NCBI RefSeq assembly: GCF_000183725.1
Contig: NC_014762.1
Coordinates: 248,001-312,000 of the forward strand
Length of the DNA stretch: 64,000 nt
Direction of reading: 5' to 3'
From: Sulfuricurvum kujiense DSM 16994
GTDB lineage: Bacteria; Campylobacterota; Campylobacteria; Campylobacterales; Sulfurimonadaceae
The notes beneath the pieces were generated by a model. That model saw nothing but the letters and a program-made list of their open reading frames with translations. It searched no databases and was not told where the DNA came from. The position numbers and the translations under genes were made by a program. This document shows, piece by piece, positions 55,270-61,290 of this stretch; positions within the stretch are counted from its first letter, which is position 1, and each line of letters opens with the position of its first letter.

Positions 55270-55740
55270 ATGAAACTAATCGAAGGACAACTTCGTGTTC
55301 GCACGGATAAAAAAGTCGCTATCGTCAGTACGCGCTGGAACCATTTTATCGTTGACCGCCTTGTCGAAGGGGCAAAAGACGCCTATTCGCGCCACGGCGG
55401 AAACGCTGATGATTTGACTCATGTGTTGGCACCGGGCGCGTTTGAGCTTCCGATGGTGATCGAGCAGCTTTTAAGCAGCGGTAAATTTGACGCCGTGTGT
55501 GCGTTGGGTGCGGTTATCCGCGGTTCGACTCCTCACTTTGATTATGTGTCGGCTGAAGCGACAAAAGGGATTGCAACGGTGAGTTTGAAACACAAAAAAC
55601 CGGTCTCTTTCGGATTGTTGACGACCGATACGATCGAGCAGGCGATTGAGCGTGCCGGAACCAAGGCGGGGAACAAAGGTTTCGAGGCGATGACCGTTGT
55701 TATCGAGATGCTTGATCTGTACGCTGAGATCGGCGCATAA
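55270..55740 (+). CDS. ribH: 6,7-dimethyl-8-ribityllumazine synthase
   Basis: A 156-residue lumazine synthase, the penultimate riboflavin step, forming a 60-mer capsid in most bacteria. Motifs are [48 protein letters not shown] and [17 protein letters not shown]. The ATG at 55270 ([10 protein letters not shown]) follows AAGGAAA; the frame is open further upstream inside kdsA. Its stop shares one base with nusB. Confidence 0.96.
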   Translation: MKLIEGQLRVRTDKKVAIVSTRWNHFIVDRLVEGAKDAYSRHGGNADDLTHVLAPGAFELPMVIEQLLSSGKFDAVCALGAVIRGSTPHFDYVSAEATKGIATVSLKHKKPVSFGLLTTDTIEQAIERAGTKAGNKGFEAMTVVIEMLDLYAEIGA

Positions 55741-56138
55741 TGGCGACGCGTCATCAAGCCCGCATGGCGGTTGTCAGTCTTTTGTACGCATACGATTTGG
55801 GGAATCAAACGATTGCCGACTTCAGTGATGAGATTCTCGAAGAAAAAAAGATCCGTAACAAACAACGTGATTTTGCCCTCGATTTATTCAAAGGGGTAAC
55901 GGAACACCTTTCAGAGATCGATGAAGCGATTGTAAAACACCTCAAAGACTGGGATTTTGATCGTTTGGGTTCGATTGAGAGGGCGACTCTTCGCTTGGGC
56001 GGTTATGAAATTATGTTCGGTGAACTCGATTCGGCGGTAATTATCAATGAAGCGATCGAAGTGGCTAAAGCGTTCGGAAGCGAACAATCACCTAAGTTTA
56101 TTAACGGCGTTTTAGACGCTATTTCGAAAGACAAATAA
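55740..56138 (+). CDS. nusB: Transcription antitermination factor NusB
   Basis: A 132-residue all-helical protein acting with S10 in rRNA antitermination. Typical stretches are RHQARMAVVSLLYAYDLGN, WDFDRLGSIERATLRLG and VIINEAIEVAKAFGSEQSPKF-type C-terminal signature (positions about 100-120) ending NGVLDAISKDK. One-base overlap with ribH; seven bases before mqnC. Confidence 0.96.
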   Translation: MATRHQARMAVVSLLYAYDLGNQTIADFSDEILEEKKIRNKQRDFALDLFKGVTEHLSEIDEAIVKHLKDWDFDRLGSIERATLRLGGYEIMFGELDSAVIINEAIEVAKAFGSEQSPKFINGVLDAISKDK

Positions 56139-56144
56139 CCTATC

Positions 56145-57191
56145 ATGCGCCTTAGTAAAGAACAAGCCTTAGAACTTATCCGTCACGGGGATTTAAAAGA
56201 ACTCGGCCGTATGGCGACGGCTCGCAAAAAAGAGCTTCACCCGGACGGTATTACGACGTTCGTCGTCGATCGTAACATCAACTATACGAATGTCTGCTGG
56301 GTCGACTGCAAATTTTGCGCCTTTTATCGCCACGGAAAAGATGAAGACGCTTATGTTCTTACGTTTGAAGAGATCGATCAAAAGATCGAAGAACTTCTCG
56401 AAATCGGCGGAACCCAGATTTTGTTTCAAGGGGGCGTTCACCCGAAGCTAAAAATCGAATGGTATGAGGATCTGGTAGAGCATATCCATACCAAATACCC
56501 TCAAATCACTATCCACGGATTTTCTTCGATCGAGCTTGATTTTATCGCCAAAGTTTCCCATATCACCATTCAGGAGTGTCTTTCACGCCTTCATGCCAAA
56601 GGATTAGCCTCCATTCCGGGTGCGGGAGCCGAGATTCTCAGCGACCGAGTACGCGATATTATCGCTCCGAAAAAAATGGATTCGCTAGATTGGGTGGATG
56701 TCCACCGCCAGGCGCATAAGCTGGGTATTAAATCGACGGCGACGATGATGTATGGAACGGTCGAGACCGATGAAGAGATTATCGAGCATTGGAATTTGAT
56801 TCGTAATCTTCAGGATGAGACCGGAGGATTCCGCGCTTTTATCATGTGGTCGTTTCAGGGACAAAATACCCAATTGATGGAGGAACATCCGGAAATTGAG
56901 AAACAATCCAGCAACCGCTATCTCAGACTGTTAGCGGTTGCACGCCTTTATTTGGATAACTTCCCGAACATCCAAAGTTCTTGGGTGACGCAGGGGCCTT
57001 ATATCGGGCAAATGGCACTTTTGTTCGGTGCAAACGATCTGGGTTCGACGATGATGGAAGAGAATGTCGTCCGCAGTGCGGGGGCAGGGTTTCGGATGGC
57101 GAAAGAGGAGATGATTCGACTTATCCGTGATATCGGAGAGACTCCCGCAATTCGTAACACGGCGTATGAGATTTTGGAAAAATTTGAGTGA
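56145..57191 (+). CDS. mqnC: Cyclic dehypoxanthine futalosine synthase
   Basis: A 348-residue radical SAM enzyme of the futalosine menaquinone pathway. The cluster motif is CWVDCKFCAFYRHG near residue 50, with ILFQGGVHPKLKIEWYED and IPGAGAEILSDRVRDII following, typical of MqnC and different from the MqnE paralogue. It supports menaquinone as the respiratory quinone. Its stop overlaps the GTG of the next reading frame (GTGA at 57188). Confidence 0.94.
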   Translation: MRLSKEQALELIRHGDLKELGRMATARKKELHPDGITTFVVDRNINYTNVCWVDCKFCAFYRHGKDEDAYVLTFEEIDQKIEELLEIGGTQILFQGGVHPKLKIEWYEDLVEHIHTKYPQITIHGFSSIELDFIAKVSHITIQECLSRLHAKGLASIPGAGAEILSDRVRDIIAPKKMDSLDWVDVHRQAHKLGIKSTATMMYGTVETDEEIIEHWNLIRNLQDETGGFRAFIMWSFQGQNTQLMEEHPEIEKQSSNRYLRLLAVARLYLDNFPNIQSSWVTQGPYIGQMALLFGANDLGSTMMEENVVRSAGAGFRMAKEEMIRLIRDIGETPAIRNTAYEILEKFE

Positions 57192-57210
57192 AATACATCA
57201 ACTTGAAACG

Positions 57211-57290
57211 CCAAAGGAGCAAAGCCCCTATGGGCTACGCTAACGCTGAGTTTTCCTCGGCGGAAAGCCCGCGCACTGCAAGCCGCGCTT
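57211..57290. repeat. GC-rich palindromic insert at the 5' end of the M16-like gene
   Basis: Between the mqnC end and the signal helix lies an 80-base stretch with nested symmetry: AGCCC/GGGCT (57223-57227 and 57232-57236), CGCT-AA-CGCT repeats near 57238, TTTCC/GGAAA (57252-57256 and 57262-57266) and GCGC/GCGC (57271-57274 and 57285-57288). Base composition and codon use differ from both flanks. Confidence 0.5.
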
Positions 57291-58576
57291 TTAAAAAACT
57301 TTTTCTTATTTTGTTATTAACAGGGCAGGCACTTATGGCAAGCACATTGGATTTTATTGACGTTCACGGGACAAAAGTCCCTTTTATCTACGAAGAGGAC
57401 AAACGGCTTCCGATCGTCTCGATGCAGATTGTATTCACCCACAGCGGCAGTATCGATGAGGGGAAACATTTCGGTTTGGCACGTCTTAGTGCCAAAATGT
57501 TGAATGAGGGTTCTCTAAAGCGGGGTTCGGTCGGTTTTGCCGATGCTTTGGATGCCCGTGCGATTCAACTGAGCAGCAATGCAGGGAATGAGACGTTTGT
57601 GATTGAACTCGGATCCCTTAAAGAGGAGTTTGATACGGGGCTCTCTCTTTTAAGCGAGCAGTTGCGCGAGCCGAACTTCACCGCAAAATCGCTCGAAAAA
57701 GTCAAAACGATGGCACTCAGCGACATCGCTCGCAAAGAGGCCGATTTTGATACGGTTGCATCCGATGAGCTAAAAGCGGTACTCTTCGAGGGGACGCCGA
57801 TGGCCGTTCCAAATATCGGAACCAAAGAGAGTATTAAAGCGATTAAGCTAAGTGATGTCGAAGCATTTAAAAAAGAACATTTGGTTCTCTCCAATGCCCT
57901 CATCGTCATGGGGGGTGATATCTCACTAAACGATGCCAAGCACAAAGCACAATCTCTTCTTGGTATATTGGAGAAGGGAAAAATCGGTAAAGAACGTCAT
58001 TATGAGCCGCGTAAAGAGCCGAAAGAATCATTACTCAAACGCCCTCAAACCGAGCAGGCTTATCTCTATTTCGGAGCGCCGTTTGCGATGAAAGAGGGTG
58101 ATCCGGAGTTTTATAAGGCGCGTGTCGCGATGTTTATCTTAGGAAGCAGCGGATTCGGAAGCCGTTTGATGGAAGAGATACGGGTTAAGCGCGGACTTGC
58201 CTATTCTGCCTATTCACGCCTCTCTGTGGCGAAAACCAATACCTATTTCAGCGGATATCTTCAAACGAAATTAGAATCGCAGGATGAAGCGAAAAAAACG
58301 GTAGTCGAGGTGATCGATACATTTGTCCGTGACGGAGTGACACAAAGCGAGCTGGATCAAGCCCGCAAGTTCTTGCTCGGTTCCGAACCGCTTCGTGTAG
58401 AGACTCTTTCTCAGCGTTTGGGTCGGACATTCAGTGAATATTATCAGGGGAAACCGCTCGGGTATTCGCTTCAGGAACTCGAGCTTATCCGCACACTTAC
58501 CCTTGATGAAGTGAACGATTTTATCAAGCGTCACGGCGAAATCCGCGATCTTAGTTATGCTATTGTTACCAAGTGA
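57230..58576 (+). CDS. M16 peptidase-like protein lacking the HxxEH motif
   Basis: A protein of about 448 residues with the two-lobe insulinase (M16) fold. The first lobe begins VPFIYEEDKRLPIVSMQIVF. The zinc motif HxxEH is absent; its position reads EGKHFGLARLSAKMLNEGS. The second lobe has SSGFGSRLMEEIRVKRGLAYSA, a strong M16 signature. A hydrophobic signal-like helix (KKLFLILLLTGQALMA) follows an odd palindrome-encoded N-terminus. The ATG at 57230 has AAAGGAG ten bases upstream; a GTG at 57188, coupled to mqnC, is the alternative (462 residues). Probably periplasmic. It may work with a partner subunit, as in heterodimeric M16 systems. Confidence 0.78.
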   Translation: MGYANAEFSSAESPRTASRAFKKLFLILLLTGQALMASTLDFIDVHGTKVPFIYEEDKRLPIVSMQIVFTHSGSIDEGKHFGLARLSAKMLNEGSLKRGSVGFADALDARAIQLSSNAGNETFVIELGSLKEEFDTGLSLLSEQLREPNFTAKSLEKVKTMALSDIARKEADFDTVASDELKAVLFEGTPMAVPNIGTKESIKAIKLSDVEAFKKEHLVLSNALIVMGGDISLNDAKHKAQSLLGILEKGKIGKERHYEPRKEPKESLLKRPQTEQAYLYFGAPFAMKEGDPEFYKARVAMFILGSSGFGSRLMEEIRVKRGLAYSAYSRLSVAKTNTYFSGYLQTKLESQDEAKKTVVEVIDTFVRDGVTQSELDQARKFLLGSEPLRVETLSQRLGRTFSEYYQGKPLGYSLQELELIRTLTLDEVNDFIKRHGEIRDLSYAIVTK

Positions 58577-60344
58577 GGACGCTGAAAAGTTTCACCGCTT
58601 AGGGGTAGGAAGTGTTACGGCACTCTCTCTGATCGCCCCCGCTTCTTTTGAAGATCGCCGTCTCAGTCATGAACTCTTTCATAACGCTTCATGCGTCATC
58701 GATGCGAGGGTAGAGCATGTTGTCCGCACCCCCAAAACCCTTAAAATCACTTTTTTTGCCCATAATCTGGAGTGTGTGATCGAAGGGGTAATTTTTCACC
58801 CCAAGCCCTATATGCTCCATCAATTCCCTAAGCACGAACGTGCTTTTTACATCGGCAAAGCTCAGTGGGAACTGGGAAAATGGACGATCGTCCATCCGGT
58901 GAAGATCAGCGCCGTAGGTTCCCTCGTCCCGATCTATAAAACGCCTCTTCGCGCCGATGTGATGCGTCGTTTGATTCTGAAATACGTTAGCGTTGAAAAT
59001 CTCATCGCTGACGGGCTTCCGGAGAAAATAGCCAGTGAGCTTTACGGTATCCATTTTCCCGACATCCCAAAAGCTTTGAGTGAAGTGCAGACGTATGCCC
59101 TTAAATTTGCCGAACTGTTTGAATATATGCGCCGTCTCCGTCTCAAACGCCGTTATCACAAAACGTCGTATCGCGCTCTCGGCGATGTGAAAAAGTGGAT
59201 AAAAACACTCCCGTTTGCACTCACAACGGATCAGCAAAATGCGATAGCGGATATAGGATCTGATTTACGGGGCGAAAATGCGGCACGCCGGATGATCGTC
59301 GGGGATGTCGGATCGGGGAAAACAATGGTTATTCTGGCTTCGGTCATTTTGATGCACCCCTATCGCTCTATTTTGATGGCACCGACGACGATTCTTGCCG
59401 CACAGCTGTATGAGGAGGCGCAAAAATACCTGCCGAATCTGCGGATTGCTCTCGTCACCAATGCCACGAAAAAAGCTCCGTTGGAGGAGTTTGATTTTAT
59501 CATCGGTACTCACGCACTACTTCATCGCCCGCTCCCTGAAGCGGGTCTCGTAATGGTGGATGAACAGCACCGTTTCGGCACCGCTCAGCGCCATGCCCTT
59601 ACCCGCCTCACCGATAACGACACCTCGCCGCACTATCTGCAATTTTCCGCCACCCCGATTCCCCGTACGCAGGCGATGATCGACTCGGCGCATATCGACG
59701 TGAGTTTGATCGTCCAGACACCGTTTACAAAAAATATCATGACCCGCATCATTCATAAAAGCGATTTTTCCGCTTTGTTGGATCATATCCGATCCGAGAT
59801 AAAGCAAAATCACCAAGTTCTCATCGTCTATCCGCTGGTAGAACAGAGCGAAATGATCGATTATCAAAGTATTGACGAAGCACGGGGATATTGGGAAAAG
59901 AATTTCGAGAATGTCTACGTTACCCACGGCAAAGACAAGGAAAAAGAGGCGGTTTTGATGGCATTTCGCGAGAAGGGGGCTATTCTTTTGGCTACAACGG
60001 TCGTCGAAGTGGGGATCTCGCTTCCGCGCCTTTCTACGGTCGTAATCGTCGGGGCGGAGCGTTTAGGGCTATCGACGCTTCATCAGCTGCGCGGACGGGT
60101 GAGCCGTACCGGATTGCAGGGGTATTGTTATCTCTATACCAATAAAAGCGGAAAGAATGAGAGACTAGAATCATTTAGCAGATGTAACAGCGGTTTTGAG
60201 ATTGCGGCACTCGATTTGAAATTCCGCTCAAGCGGCGATTTGCTGGATGGAAGCATCCAAAGCGGTAAAGCGTTCCGGTGGGCGGATATTGCTGAAGATG
60301 AGAAAATAGTTCGAGAAGTGAAAAGTTGGCTAGATAAAAATTAA
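58557..60344 (+). CDS. recG: ATP-dependent DNA helicase RecG
   Basis: A 595-residue helicase for regression of stalled forks. The N-terminal wedge domain is shortened (HNLECVIEGVIFHPKPYML region), as the protein is about 100 residues shorter than E. coli RecG. Helicase motifs: Walker A GDVGSGKTMVILAS near residue 250, LMAPTTILAAQ, DEQHRFG near 334 as the RecG-type motif II, SATPIPRT, and LRGRVSRTG. The ATG at 58557 overlaps the M16-like gene by 20 bases. Followed by the third structured repeat. Confidence 0.93.
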   Translation: MLLLPSEDAEKFHRLGVGSVTALSLIAPASFEDRRLSHELFHNASCVIDARVEHVVRTPKTLKITFFAHNLECVIEGVIFHPKPYMLHQFPKHERAFYIGKAQWELGKWTIVHPVKISAVGSLVPIYKTPLRADVMRRLILKYVSVENLIADGLPEKIASELYGIHFPDIPKALSEVQTYALKFAELFEYMRRLRLKRRYHKTSYRALGDVKKWIKTLPFALTTDQQNAIADIGSDLRGENAARRMIVGDVGSGKTMVILASVILMHPYRSILMAPTTILAAQLYEEAQKYLPNLRIALVTNATKKAPLEEFDFIIGTHALLHRPLPEAGLVMVDEQHRFGTAQRHALTRLTDNDTSPHYLQFSATPIPRTQAMIDSAHIDVSLIVQTPFTKNIMTRIIHKSDFSALLDHIRSEIKQNHQVLIVYPLVEQSEMIDYQSIDEARGYWEKNFENVYVTHGKDKEKEAVLMAFREKGAILLATTVVEVGISLPRLSTVVIVGAERLGLSTLHQLRGRVSRTGLQGYCYLYTNKSGKNERLESFSRCNSGFEIAALDLKFRSSGDLLDGSIQSGKAFRWADIAEDEKIVREVKSWLDKN

Positions 60345-60454
60345 TAGGTCTTCGCAACACACAAAGAGTGAGGTCGCCCGCAGAAGTGCGAAGGCGTACC
60401 GATAGCGATTTGTTGCGGAGACGATTTTCTTTTCTTATGAAAAAGAAAAGAAAG
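60345..60454. repeat. Structured intergenic repeat, copy C (diverged, shorter)
   Basis: Related to copies A and B by the conserved core GCAGAAGTGC and by the end TTTTCTTTTCTT (60425-60436) with AAGAAAAGAAA (60443-60453). The outer stem is GTCTTCGCAACA (60348-60359) with TGTTGCGGAGAC (60411-60422), one wobble pair. The inner hairpin reads CGCC-CGCA-GAAG-TGCG-AA-GGCG, where copy B has CGCT-GGCA-GAAG-TGCC-AA-AGCG, so two pairs change in step. The CCGTGATCC half of A and B is missing. Sits between the convergent ends of recG and hpf. Confidence 0.75.
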
Positions 60455-60462
60455 ATAACTCA

Positions 60463-60999
60463 TTAATAAAGCCCGAACCGCCCGTCTGAACGTTTATAAA
60501 GAACACGCATTTTCCCGTCGATATCATAAAAGACTTCAAATACTTTGCCGCTCTCTTTGAGCTTCTCTAATATTTCGGCTACCTCTTGCGGTTTAAAAAG
60601 GATCGGTTCGGCAGGGACGATTTCATCTTCCATCGCTTCGGTTGCGGCATGGAGATCGATGGAATTGGATGCCGCTAATTTGGCTTCATTCAACCCTTCG
60701 TTTTTATGATCCGAGAGTCGGTCGTGCAAACGGCGAAGCGCTTTTTGGGCACGGTCGATCGCGATGTCGATCGCGGCGTAGAGATCGTCGTCGCGTTGGG
60801 TGATGACAATAGTATTTTTTCCGGCAACATTGATCGTAAATTCGATCGTTACCCCTTTTTTACGTTCATTTGCACTGGCGACGGCATTGACGCTTATAAG
60901 GTCGAGATGGTATTTGGTTAGTGTATCGATAGAGTGCATCAGATGATCTTTGATGGCATCGCTGAGCTCGATGTGGCGTCCGACGAGAGAGATATTCAT
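60463..60999 (-). CDS. hpf: Ribosome hibernation promoting factor, long form
   Basis: A 178-residue protein with an N-terminal ribosome-binding domain (MNISLVGRHIELSDAIKDHL, DDDLYAAIDIAIDRAQKAL) and a C-terminal dimerisation domain (ILFKPQEVAEILEKL, RVLYKRSDGRFGLY). The long form links two 70S ribosomes into inactive 100S particles. The ATG at 60999 (MNISLVGRH) is used with AAGGTGG upstream; an in-frame start at 61050 adds residues that lack family support. Minus-strand TATAAT at 61039-61044 is the likely -10. Confidence 0.94.
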   Translation of the reverse strand: MNISLVGRHIELSDAIKDHLMHSIDTLTKYHLDLISVNAVASANERKKGVTIEFTINVAGKNTIVITQRDDDLYAAIDIAIDRAQKALRRLHDRLSDHKNEGLNEAKLAASNSIDLHAATEAMEDEIVPAEPILFKPQEVAEILEKLKESGKVFEVFYDIDGKMRVLYKRSDGRFGLY

Positions 61000-61038
61000 G
61001 ATTAGGTACCACCTTGGTATAAAAATAGAGGAATTTTG

Positions 61039-61044
61039 ATTATA
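61039..61044 (-). promoter_or_regulatory. hpf: -10 box of hpf
   Basis: Minus-strand TATAAT 40 bases upstream of the chosen ATG, giving a leader of roughly 30 bases. Confidence 0.5.
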
Positions 61045-61147
61045 ACACACAAAAACGAAACGTCAAGAGCTTTAGAAAAAAAACAAAATAAGAGAATATT
61101 AAAATAATTATTAACACATTTTAATGGCGCTTTAATCAACATAGCAC

Positions 61148-61290
61148 TACAATCGAAAAATAGCGTCCTCTCTCGATAATATTTAAGAAAAGAGGGATGA
61201 TGGTCGATAGTAATCGATTGGGCGTATCGGGTCTATAAGCAGTGCTACCGAGCCCTGTTTTTGAGTGCCGTAAAATCCGAGGAGGATGAA
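61148..61290 (+). promoter_or_regulatory. Promoter and structured attenuator-like leader of the surface protein gene
   Basis: A -10-like TACAAT (61148-61153) is followed by about 130 bases with three possible hairpins: TCCTCT with AGAGGGA (61166-61171 and 61191-61197, one bulge), TCGAT-AGTA-ATCGA (61204-61217), and GGGC/TCGG with CCGA/GCCC (61220-61255). The last is followed by TTTTT (61258-61262), as in an intrinsic terminator. GAGGAGG (61279-61285) then precedes the ATG. No known riboswitch class was recognised. Confidence 0.45.

Noticed and set aside
61120-61145. Sigma-54 promoter suggested by a TGGCGC stretch
   Set aside because: The -12 element TTGC is missing at the required spacing.
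61160-61290. Cyclic-di-GMP (GEMM) riboswitch in the surface protein leader
   Set aside because: The diagnostic GEMM core around the tetraloop receptor and the conserved purine-rich joining segment are not found; only generic hairpins are visible.
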